Positions 1 to 7,723 of a stretch of 64,000 nt of DNA are shown here, piece by piece; position 1 is the stretch's first letter; each line of letters begins with the position of its first letter. The notes under the pieces are model-generated. The model made no database searches and was not told where the DNA came from. It saw only the letters and a list, made by a program, of their open reading frames with translations. The translations under genes were made by a program, and so were the position numbers. The stretch spans positions 1,864,364 through 1,928,363 of the forward strand of contig NZ_AP019368.1 of NCBI RefSeq assembly GCF_004295685.1, in the 5' to 3' direction. Source of the stretch: Fluviispira sanaruensis. GTDB lineage: Bacteria; Bdellovibrionota_B; Oligoflexia; Silvanigrellales; Silvanigrellaceae.

Positions 1-496
1 ATAGGTTTTTTAAGAATAAAGAACGACCTTCTGCTGTTAGAGTAGAGAAATCTGCATTTAAAATACCTTCAAGAAATTGCGCTTGAAAATCATGCTTATC
101 TTTAATTGTTCCTACTTTTTTAAATTCGCTAAAAACTTCTTGCTGATCCATCGAAAGAGATTCAACAATATGCGAATAGCTCCATGAGTGAATACTCTCT
201 TGAAATGCTTGCGCAGTTAAATACTGACGGCATTCTGGATTTGTGATGTGCTTATAAATAGCCATTATAATATTATCACCCACTAAAACATCGGTATTAG
301 CAAAAAATGCAAGGATTTTTTTAATCAAATGGCGTTCATCATTGGTAAGGTAACCTTGATTTTTCCACTGAGCTATGTCTTGCGCCATTGAAACTTCTTG
401 TGGAAGCCAGTGATTTTTGCATAGATTTTTAAATTCATCCCAAGCCCATGGATATTGAAAAGGCATAAGTTGGGTTTTTGTTTCGTTAATCAACAT
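1..496 (-). CDS. nrdB: Ribonucleoside-diphosphate reductase beta subunit NrdB, partial (left edge)
   Basis: This is the N-terminal ~165 residues of the small (radical-generating) subunit of class I ribonucleotide reductase; the rest lies beyond the window. The protein begins MLINETKTQLMPFQYPWAWD and contains the helix FFANTDVLVGDN, then FQESIHSWSYSHIVESL, matching the E-x-x-H metal-ligand helix of R2 proteins. The ATG at 496 is preceded by AAAGGAG (504-510), 7 bases upstream. It lies 23 bases after the nrdA stop, so nrdA-nrdB is one transcription unit. No ATP-cone is present at its N-terminus. The family is clear; metal type (di-iron or Mn/Fe) cannot be judged from this fragment. Confidence 0.93.
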   Translation of the reverse strand, partial: MLINETKTQLMPFQYPWAWDEFKNLCKNHWLPQEVSMAQDIAQWKNQGYLTNDERHLIKKILAFFANTDVLVGDNIIMAIYKHITNPECRQYLTAQAFQESIHSWSYSHIVESLSMDQQEVFSEFKKVGTIKDKHDFQAQFLEGILNADFSTLTAEGRSLFLKNL

Positions 497-519
497 TTTA
501 ATTCTCCTTTAGCAATTAT

Positions 520-2901
520 TTATTGACAAGATTCGCATTCAGGATTGTCAATGGAACATGCTTTTGCCTCTACCGGCAATTTAATTTCATTTTTTCTGGA
601 TGAAAGACTTGATTTTTCAACTCCTGTTGCAGCTTTTGTTCTTAAATAATAAGTTGTCTTTAAGCCGCAGTGCCATGCATAGCGATACATTTCATCTATT
701 TTTCTACCACTAGGTGCAGACATATAAAGGTTTAAGCTCATGGATTGATCGATATATATTTGTCTCAGTGCAGCACAACGAATAAGTTGTTCTGGCTCTA
801 TGTCAAATGCAGTTTTATAAAGTTCTTTTATATCTTCTGGAATATTTAAGGTATTTAAATCACCATCAGCTCTCTTTAATTCACGAGATAATTCAGAATT
901 CCATAGACCAAGTTCTTTTAAATCATCAATTAAATACTCATTGATGATTGTATAATCTCCACCCATATTACTTTTCACATATAAATTTTTATATGTTGGC
1001 TCTATAGACTGTGTACAATTCGATATATTTGAAATAGTTGCAGTTGGAGCCACTGCTAAACACAAACTATTACGCATTCCCTGCGCAATTTGTGTGCGCA
1101 CTTCGTCCCAGTTCAGATTTTCTGTAAAGCCATCTGCACCTAAAATTTCTGAGCATGCTCTCAGTTCACCATTTTCATCTTTATATTCTGTTGGGGCAAC
1201 AGGATAATTCACGTGCGCTCCCAATTCACACACTGTGTCTTTTGGCACTTTTCCTTTTGACCAAGTGGATCCTGGGTAAGAGCTGTATGAACCGCGTTCT
1301 TGCGCTAAATTTGCTGAGGCCTTAATTGCATGAAAACTGATATATTCTGTGATTTTTTCAGATAACCACATTGCTTCAGGCTTCGAATATGGAATTTTCT
1401 TCATATAAAGAACGTCTTGAAAACCCATAAAACCCATCCCAACAGGGCGATGTCTATGATTTGCTGTTTCTGCAGATTTAATTGGATAAAAGTTTTCTGT
1501 GATCACGTTGTCTAACATCCGCATTCCAACACTCACAGCATGTGCTAATGTTTTTGCTGGATTTTCGGATTGAAAGACGGCTTTTAAGTTTATGGAACCT
1601 AAATTACAGACCGCTGTTTCTTCGGCATTGGTATTTAATGTGATTTCTGTACAGAGATTGCTGCTGTGGACAACACCTATATGACGTTGTGCACTTCTTA
1701 AATTACAAGGATCTTTAAAGGTCACCCATGGATGGCCTGTTTCAAAAATCATTGTGAGAATTTTACGCCACAATTGTACGGCAGAAATCTTGCGGAAGTT
1801 TTGTAATTCTCCACGCTCTGCCATTCTTTCATAATTTTCATACAATTTTTTAAAGTTTTCACCGTATGTATCATGTAGATCTTTTACTTCAGATGGGCAA
1901 AATAAAGTCCACTCTGCATTTTGCTCTACTCGTTCTAAAAATAAATCTGGAACCCAGTTTGCTGTGTTCATGTCATGGGTACGACGACGTTCATCACCGG
2001 TATTTTTACGCAATTCGAGGAAATCTTCAATATCTAAATGCCACGTTTCTAAAAATGCACAGACAGCACCTTTTCTTTTTCCACCTTGGTTTACTGCAAT
2101 AGTAGAAGAATCTTGCACTTTAATAAATGGTATAACACCTTGTGAGCGGCCATTTGTTCCTTTTATCCAGCTTCCACTTGCACGGATATTTGACCAGTCG
2201 TTGCCAAGTCCACCTGCATATTTTGAGAGCATTGCATTGTCTGAGTACTGGCGATAAATATCGAGAAGATCATCTTGTGTTGTAGTTAAGAAACAAGATG
2301 ACATTTGCGAATGTTTCGTACCTGAATTAAATAATGTCGGCGTACTTGGAACGTATAACATTTGCGAAATGACTTCATAAAACTCTGCGGCACATTTCGT
2401 TGCAGCTGCTGCATTTTCCTCAGCAAGCGCAACCCCCATAGCAACACGCATCCAAAAATGTTGAAAAGTTTCGTACCGCTGTCCTTGTTTATGCAATAAA
2501 TAACGATCATAAAGTGTATGTGCACCTAGATAATCAAATAAATAATTTCTTTCATGGCGAATACAAGTATTTAAGAACTCGAGATCAAGTTCGCGCAATC
2601 TTGGGGAAAGTTGTCCATGCTCTGTTCCGTATTTTACATACTCAGACAATGTCGGATAAAGCTTTTCCTGTTCTGGCAATTCACTGAGAGAAGCTTCCAA
2701 ACCAATTGTTTTTAAAACCTCTATACGTAAATCTTCTGAAAGTAAGGAGGCTGCGATATAAGAATACTCTCTTCCTTGTTCTATGAGCGGTCTCACATTC
2801 AAAATAATATTTTGCAAAGTTGAGTTGAAATCAACCGTGGAAAAATTGAGATTTGTGAGATTTACCTTCGGGTGAAAAGGTTTATAAGAGTTCTTTGCCA
2901 T
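520..2901 (-). CDS. nrdA: Ribonucleoside-diphosphate reductase alpha subunit NrdA (class I)
   Basis: Large catalytic subunit that reduces ribonucleoside diphosphates to deoxy forms with NrdB. Visible features: YSYIAASLL near residue 46, the first active-site cysteine in SSCFLTT, the N-x-C-x-E active site NLCTEI, a following cysteine in AVCNLGSINL, NRSQGVIPF, and the C-terminal redox pair CESCQ. The frame is open to 3075, but the ATG at 2901 (793 aa) follows CCAGGAG at good spacing. The upstream 58 codons show no family similarity and run into the proposed operator, so 2901 is preferred. Only about 45 residues precede YSYIAAS and the usual ATP-cone motif is not seen, so the overall-activity site seems absent. 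Confidence 0.96.
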   Translation of the reverse strand: MAKNSYKPFHPKVNLTNLNFSTVDFNSTLQNIILNVRPLIEQGREYSYIAASLLSEDLRIEVLKTIGLEASLSELPEQEKLYPTLSEYVKYGTEHGQLSPRLRELDLEFLNTCIRHERNYLFDYLGAHTLYDRYLLHKQGQRYETFQHFWMRVAMGVALAEENAAAATKCAAEFYEVISQMLYVPSTPTLFNSGTKHSQMSSCFLTTTQDDLLDIYRQYSDNAMLSKYAGGLGNDWSNIRASGSWIKGTNGRSQGVIPFIKVQDSSTIAVNQGGKRKGAVCAFLETWHLDIEDFLELRKNTGDERRRTHDMNTANWVPDLFLERVEQNAEWTLFCPSEVKDLHDTYGENFKKLYENYERMAERGELQNFRKISAVQLWRKILTMIFETGHPWVTFKDPCNLRSAQRHIGVVHSSNLCTEITLNTNAEETAVCNLGSINLKAVFQSENPAKTLAHAVSVGMRMLDNVITENFYPIKSAETANHRHRPVGMGFMGFQDVLYMKKIPYSKPEAMWLSEKITEYISFHAIKASANLAQERGSYSSYPGSTWSKGKVPKDTVCELGAHVNYPVAPTEYKDENGELRACSEILGADGFTENLNWDEVRTQIAQGMRNSLCLAVAPTATISNISNCTQSIEPTYKNLYVKSNMGGDYTIINEYLIDDLKELGLWNSELSRELKRADGDLNTLNIPEDIKELYKTAFDIEPEQLIRCAALRQIYIDQSMSLNLYMSAPSGRKIDEMYRYAWHCGLKTTYYLRTKAATGVEKSSLSSRKNEIKLPVEAKACSIDNPECESCQ

Positions 2902-3320
2902 GAAATATTTCTCCTGGTGGTACAAAGCATTGTCTTTTCTGAAACATGGGAAGCGTTTAAGTATACCATACAAATGAATGGCATAAAGAGCATAACCACA
3001 CATCTGCCGCAAATCTTCACAAAAGAGGAGTTGCGACACCGTAATTGGATAACGTAGAGTGTCTGCACTTATCATATATAGTGCTATCCTATAATGAAAG
3101 ACACTGTCAATAGTGTGGGAAATAATTTTGCTGCTCTAAAAATTCTCGAATTATTTTAGTATTTAAATAAAAGGCTCAATATATAAGCAGATAAAATAGA
3201 TGAAAAAACATAAAAAAAAGAGGCACTTTTAAGAGATGGCTTTGAGAAAACCATCTACCATAAATTTGTATGGAAATATGCTCTTTGCCCAACCTTATTC
3301 GCAGGGGGGACACTATAGAG
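2902..3320. other. nrdA leader/promoter region and weak hairpin
   Basis: This 419-bp gap carries the nrdA leader and the NrdR-box-like sites. Nearer the lipoprotein gene there is a hairpin at 3234-3256 (AGATGG pairing with CCATCT, extended by A/T pairs). On the minus strand it is followed about 13 bases later by a T run (3212-3219), so it may be a poor terminator for the upstream lipoprotein gene. No convincing coding sequence was seen. Confidence 0.45.
3069..3116 (-). promoter_or_regulatory. Tandem NrdR-box-like palindromes upstream of nrdAB
   Basis: Two sequences resemble the NrdR operator (acaCwATATAwGtgt-type 16-mer). ACACTGTCAATAGTGT at 3101-3116 matches 13 of 16 positions and is palindromic at both ends. 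TTATCATATATAGTGC at 3069-3084 matches 11 of 16, with a strong right half. Their starts are 32 bp apart, about three helical turns, which is the typical spacing of paired NrdR boxes. They lie 168-215 bp upstream of the nrdA ATG. NrdR repression of nrdAB is an inference; no nrdR gene is in the window. Confidence 0.6.
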
Positions 3321-4445
3321 TTAATTCCCCGCCGTCAAATGAGCTGGTTTATTTTTACCAATTTTATCAGATGCAGATTTTAAAAACGCCATTAGATTGT
3401 CACCCGCCCGATCAAGGTCCTCGCGAGTGCTTAAAGATATTCTTGTTTTTTTAACAATTGAAAAGGCTTTTGGTTCTATCAAAAAAGAATCTAAATAGCG
3501 CTCAGAATGCGACCAGTAAATTAAAATAACAGCAGCTGCCCGCTCTTTTAAAATTTCTTCTTTTGGCAATCCTTGTGGATCAGGCATACTGTAAAAAGAA
3601 GTTGGAAAATAAGGAGAAACCTTTACCACAGATTGCTTATCAGCTGAAAAAGTTTGTGCGAAAGAACCATTGATGCAATTTGCAGAAATAACGCTCGTCA
3701 TTTTAGCAGGGAGTTGGAAAATTTTTGTTTTTAATTCCTGTCCATTTAAAAACACTGCACATTTATTTGTATTTAATAATTTTACAGTTTTCTGCTTTAC
3801 AAGATAAGGACTCGTAAGTTCTTTAAGTCTATTGATAATCAACACATCAACTTGCGACTCCAACTTATCTTTAAGAGCAAAAGTCGCATATTTCTCATAG
3901 ATAAGAGCATAGGAGCGAGCGACATGTGGAATATCCCAATTTGCCACAGCTGCCCAAAAAGCAAGCTCAGCATAAGTAAAACCCACTGAGGAAGGATTGT
4001 TTGACAAAAGCACTAAAGCTTCTTTCATAGCAGAGCGCGCCATAAAGCTCACTTTAGCTGTGCGCTTTTTCAGAAAAAGAATTTTAATATTTTGCGCATA
4101 AAGCTGAAACCTATGTTCGACATCGATATCAGCTTTGGTCCCATTGCTATTTGCCATCCATTCTTTATTTAAATTTCTATTTTGTACGGCATGATAAATA
4201 CCATCTTCAGCAATACGGCGCGTAAAAGAACTTGAAAAGTACGGTAATAAAATAGGGTCATCAGATGCATAAAAGATAAGAGCCTTCTCTAAGGAAATAG
4301 CGTTTTGGCGCGAAGTACTTTGAGTTTTAGATTTTGCAGACTGTGAGTGTAATGTGCTGCAAGAAGACAACAAGAGACTCAATAAAATATTGATGAGACA
4401 AAATAACATAAAATAAATTCTATTATGAGCTTGTAAATACTTCAT
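3321..4445 (-). CDS. Outer-membrane or periplasmic lipoprotein of unknown function
   Basis: 374-aa protein with a hydrophobic signal (YFMLFCLINILLSLLL) ending in the lipobox LLSSC, so it is probably lipid-anchored. Around residues 220-275 the stretch CAVFLNGQELK followed by alternating hydrophobic residues looks like a PEGA-type beta domain, a weak similarity judged by eye. The rest is not recognised. The frame is open from a TTG at 4457, but the ATG at 4445 sits 6 bases after GAGG and gives a normal lipoprotein signal. It lies 24 bases downstream of a second small lipoprotein on the same strand, so the two may be cotranscribed. Confidence 0.75.
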   Translation of the reverse strand: MKYLQAHNRIYFMLFCLINILLSLLLSSCSTLHSQSAKSKTQSTSRQNAISLEKALIFYASDDPILLPYFSSSFTRRIAEDGIYHAVQNRNLNKEWMANSNGTKADIDVEHRFQLYAQNIKILFLKKRTAKVSFMARSAMKEALVLLSNNPSSVGFTYAELAFWAAVANWDIPHVARSYALIYEKYATFALKDKLESQVDVLIINRLKELTSPYLVKQKTVKLLNTNKCAVFLNGQELKTKIFQLPAKMTSVISANCINGSFAQTFSADKQSVVKVSPYFPTSFYSMPDPQGLPKEEILKERAAAVILIYWSHSERYLDSFLIEPKAFSIVKKTRISLSTREDLDRAGDNLMAFLKSASDKIGKNKPAHLTAGN

Positions 4446-4469
4446 GCAAATCCTCAATAACTAATAAAA

Positions 4470-4700
4470 TTATTTCCGACCTCGATCATGAGCCCCACTG
4501 AGCTCAAGCTTCTTGCGATTTTCTTGTTCTACCTTTTTCTGATGTTGCTCTAATAAGGCACAAACTTCTTGATTTCCTGCTTTGCAAGCTTCATCGTACT
4601 TCTCAATAGAGCTTTTTTGTGTTGGAGTTGTTTCATCCAAGTTAATAACACAAGCACAAAAAAGGAGTGATATAGATGATAAGGCAATAATATTTCTCAT
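4470..4700 (-). CDS. Small putative lipoprotein
   Basis: 76-aa protein beginning MRNIIALSSISLLFCACVIN, with a signal peptide and a lipobox-like LFCAC. The mature part is short and charged, with YDEACKAGNQEVCALLEQ, a spaced-cysteine pattern that faintly recalls a single Sel1/Hcp-type repeat. The ATG at 4700 has AAAGG about 10 bases upstream; the longer frame from 4778 would add an unrelated hydrophobic segment before the signal. It directly precedes the larger lipoprotein on the same strand. Function unknown. Confidence 0.6.
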   Translation of the reverse strand: MRNIIALSSISLLFCACVINLDETTPTQKSSIEKYDEACKAGNQEVCALLEQHQKKVEQENRKKLELSGAHDRGRK

Positions 4701-4870
4701 AAATGTGAACCTTTCTACAAACGGAAGAAGAGAAGTAACAGAGGATATAACAGAAGCAACCAACAGACAAAGAATCACAGACGACTATACAAAGCACATT
4801 TTTGATAAAATAACAATAATAAAAAATTGCTTAGCACTTCATATATGAAATTAATAACTCCGCATTTTAA

Positions 4871-5998
4871 TTAAATACTAAGAGAGCTTTGTTCAGATTT
4901 GAGTTTGATAGCCGTTTCTTTAAATTGCATGGAAGAATATCGGTTATTGAGGTTATGTAGCACAATAATAAAACCACTTTTTGACATATCTTCATCATAA
5001 AAATATTTTTTTCTCACGCGAAATATACACTCGTTACCTTCAACAATTGCCCAAAAATAAGATTCTTCAAAGTTTTCTTTTCGTACCAAATTACGTAAAT
5101 GTATATAAGCCTGTGAAGACAATGAAACATCATACCAAATTTGAAAAAGTAAAGATGAATCTTTAGCCCCAATAACACTTAAAAAAAGTTTATTATAATG
5201 TTCAATTTTACCATAACTATCAATAACAACGACAGCATCTTCCATTGCATCAAAAACAGTATTCATTGCACTTCTTTGAATGCGTAAATTCTTTAGATTT
5301 TTCTTGTGCAGATCGGAAAGACGTTTCCAAAGAGAGAGAAGTTCAAGAGTCAGAAATTTAATTTCAAGGGTTTCTGGTTCAGGAAATTTTAATTTATGAT
5401 TTAAATCAGGTTTACACTGTAAAACTTCAGATATTTTCTTAATCGGAAATGCAATTTTACTTGATAATCTTTCAGAAAAATAAATAGAAAACAACAAAGC
5501 TACAAGAAAAATAAAACAAGCTAACAAAACCATTTTCGTAGAGAAACTATCACGATCTAAAATAATTTTTGTAAGCTTATATTGATTTTCAAGCATAATT
5601 TTTCTAAGTAAATCTTTCATTTTAGCATAATCTTTTACACTAATAATGTTTTCATTTTTATTATACTTAATAAAAATTTTATTAATTTCAAACAAGACAA
5701 CATTAGCTTGACTGGTATTATAATATTGCCGCAAGAAATCATATGATTTTTGAAAGCTCAATATATCATCTTTTGTAGTCTCACTCTGATTTAATCTTTT
5801 CGTATAGAGTGAATCCCAATTTTCATACATAGAAACGATAGAACTTGTGCTATTAAAATTGAGTAAATATAATTTTTTTGGATTTTTACTGCTAAAATGT
5901 ATAATTATAATTAAGATAAAACCAAGAAAACCAAAAAGAAAAACAATTTTTAAAACTTCTTTTAGAATACCTCGTCGCATAGGAGGCAAAGTATTCAT
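4871..5998 (-). CDS. Membrane PAS-domain sensor without kinase domain, coupled to truncated kdpD
   Basis: 375-aa protein with an N-terminal membrane helix (VFLFGFLGFILIIII), a periplasmic segment of about 130 residues, and a second helix (LACFIFLVALLFSIYF). A HAMP-like linker, a coiled coil, and a C-terminal PAS domain (starting MNTVFDAMEDAVVVIDSYGK) follow. It stops after the PAS domain: no HisKA H-box, HATPase or GGDEF/EAL motif is present. Its ATG at 5998 lies one base after the kdpD stop and uses the GGGGG of the kdpD tail as Shine-Dalgarno, implying translational coupling. It may replace the membrane and signalling half missing from KdpD, but what it signals to is unknown. Confidence 0.8.
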   Translation of the reverse strand: MNTLPPMRRGILKEVLKIVFLFGFLGFILIIIIHFSSKNPKKLYLLNFNSTSSIVSMYENWDSLYTKRLNQSETTKDDILSFQKSYDFLRQYYNTSQANVVLFEINKIFIKYNKNENIISVKDYAKMKDLLRKIMLENQYKLTKIILDRDSFSTKMVLLACFIFLVALLFSIYFSERLSSKIAFPIKKISEVLQCKPDLNHKLKFPEPETLEIKFLTLELLSLWKRLSDLHKKNLKNLRIQRSAMNTVFDAMEDAVVVIDSYGKIEHYNKLFLSVIGAKDSSLLFQIWYDVSLSSQAYIHLRNLVRKENFEESYFWAIVEGNECIFRVRKKYFYDEDMSKSGFIIVLHNLNNRYSSMQFKETAIKLKSEQSSLSI

Positions 5999-5999
5999 T

Positions 6000-7118
6000 C
6001 TATTTCCCCCCACTTTCTACATTGATAATATGCACATCGACACCCACTGCATCGTGAATAAACTCCAAAAGAATAGAACCACGCACTCTCTCTCTCAATG
6101 GTGTTAATCTTGACTTACCAAAAACTGCATGTTTTATTTTATTTTCCAAAGCAAAATTGACAAGAATGTCTGAAATTTTTTCGCCAGAAAGAATTTTGAC
6201 TTCTGCCCCTAATTTGGTTGCCAGATCGAAATTTTGTTGAATTTTTCTCTGCAGTTGTGAGTCTATATGAGCAGGATCTTCCGATTTTTTTTGCACATAA
6301 GTCACATAAACGCGACTCGATAAACGGGATGCTAACTTTGTTCCTTTACGAATAAGCATGCCAGCATTTGTAGGATCCGAACTCAAAGCAACCATGACCG
6401 CTTCTTCCGCGAACGTTTTGTTATCGCCAAATTCGCTTTCTTGCATTTTTTGAAATTGATTTCCTGCAGCCTCTCTCAAACAGATCTCTCGTAAAAATGC
6501 CAAATGATGATACGAGAAAAAATTAGCGAGAGCATTGTCGACTTTTTCTTTGTCATAAACTTTCCCAAGACGAAGTCTCTCACGCAAATCTTCCATACTG
6601 ATATCTGCCATGACTATTTGCTGCGCTATCTGTAAAACTTTGTCCGGAATTCGCTCAAAAACAGGAGCTTTAGTTGCTGACACCACTCTGTCGGAAACAG
6701 ATTCTAGATGCTGTACATTGAGCGTCGAGATCACATTGATCTCGGCATCAAGAATCTCAAGAACATCTAAGTATCGCTTAGCATTTTTACTGCCCACAAC
6801 GTTCGTATGGGCCAATTCATCGACCAGAACGATTTGTGGATCACGTTTAATAATGGCTTCAACATCCATCTCTAAAAATTCATTTGTCCCAATCACACAT
6901 TTTTTTAATTCAACTTGTTCTAATCCTGCAACAAGAGCTTGTGTCTCTGGTCTTTTATGTGGCTCAACATAGCCAATGACAACATCAAATCCCCGTTGCT
7001 TAAGTGTTTGTGCTTCCTTAAGCATCGAATAGGTTTTTCCAACTCCTGCTGCATATCCTATAATAATTTTGAGAGAACCTCTCCGCTTACTTTCAAGAAT
7101 TTCTTCAAATGTCTTCAT
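6000..7118 (-). CDS. kdpD: KdpD N-terminal sensor domain protein (truncated, no histidine kinase)
   Basis: 372-aa protein equal to the cytosolic N-terminal half of the potassium sensor KdpD. It has the KdpD fold with Walker A GYAAGVGKT, Walker B VLVDELAHTN and STLNVQHLES, then a universal-stress-protein domain (residues ~230-370). Full KdpD is about 900 aa, with four membrane helices, GAF and a histidine kinase; all are missing. The stop is followed immediately by a separate PAS gene, which contains no kinase remnant, so this is not a simple frameshift of a full kdpD. Stand-alone KdpD N-domains are known from other bacteria. It begins 2 bases after the kdpC stop. No kdpE was seen. Confidence 0.9.
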   Translation of the reverse strand: MKTFEEILESKRRGSLKIIIGYAAGVGKTYSMLKEAQTLKQRGFDVVIGYVEPHKRPETQALVAGLEQVELKKCVIGTNEFLEMDVEAIIKRDPQIVLVDELAHTNVVGSKNAKRYLDVLEILDAEINVISTLNVQHLESVSDRVVSATKAPVFERIPDKVLQIAQQIVMADISMEDLRERLRLGKVYDKEKVDNALANFFSYHHLAFLREICLREAAGNQFQKMQESEFGDNKTFAEEAVMVALSSDPTNAGMLIRKGTKLASRLSSRVYVTYVQKKSEDPAHIDSQLQRKIQQNFDLATKLGAEVKILSGEKISDILVNFALENKIKHAVFGKSRLTPLRERVRGSILLEFIHDAVGVDVHIINVESGGK

Positions 7119-7120
7119 TT

Positions 7121-7705
7121 TTATTCTTCGTTTTTAGCTTCATCCACAAGAATATTTAACAGGAGCACATTTATATTTTCTTCACCAATAATACCTAATG
7201 CAGGTTTTTCAAGCAAAGAATAAATTAAGGTCTTGAGCTTATCTTCACTCATTTTTCTTGCGTGTGCAACCCTCGGGATTTGCAATAAAGCAGCTTGTAA
7301 AGAAATATGTGGATCGAGCCCACTTCCTGATGCATTCACGAGATCGTTCGGAATATCGGAAATTTTTATTGTGGGGTTCTCCTTTAAAATTTTTTTTGTT
7401 TCACTTTTTATATTTTCATATAATTTTATATTTGTAGTTGCTAAATTTGAGGGAGATGAGCTTAAACCGTCATACCCTTTTTCACCCGCAGCTGAAGGTC
7501 TACCATGAAAATATTTTGGTGAAAAAAAATTTTGTCCGATCAATTTTGCTCCAATAGATTTATTATCCTTATAAATAATCCCACCATTGCTCTCTTCAGG
7601 AAAAAAAATCCTCCCAGTTAATGTAACAAATAAAGGATAAACACACCCTAATATAATAAATAGAATACCTGTTATAACAATGCATCTATATAGTGAACGC
7701 CCCAT
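7121..7705 (-). CDS. kdpC: Potassium-transporting ATPase subunit KdpC
   Basis: 194-aa subunit of the K+-translocating P-type ATPase KdpFABC. One N-terminal membrane helix (IVITGILFIILGCVYPLFVTL) is followed by the periplasmic domain with conserved segments IGQNFFSPKYFHGRPSAAG, SGSGLDPHISLQAALLQIPRVA and a C-terminal ALGIIGEENINVLLLN. Length matches the family. It lies 18 bases after kdpB and 2 bases before kdpD, so it is in the same operon. KdpC stabilises the KdpAB complex and affects ATP affinity. Confidence 0.97.
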   Translation of the reverse strand: MGRSLYRCIVITGILFIILGCVYPLFVTLTGRIFFPEESNGGIIYKDNKSIGAKLIGQNFFSPKYFHGRPSAAGEKGYDGLSSSPSNLATTNIKLYENIKSETKKILKENPTIKISDIPNDLVNASGSGLDPHISLQAALLQIPRVAHARKMSEDKLKTLIYSLLEKPALGIIGEENINVLLLNILVDEAKNEE

Positions 7706-7723
7706 AAATAATCCTTTTAATTT

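Noticed and set aside
2902-3075. 58-codon N-terminal extension of NrdA
   Set aside because: It has no family similarity, overlaps the proposed operator, and a good Shine-Dalgarno sits before the ATG at 2901.
4871-7118. A single frameshifted full-length kdpD
   Set aside because: The downstream gene contains no GAF or histidine-kinase sequence in any frame I could follow, so the kinase half is absent rather than out of frame.
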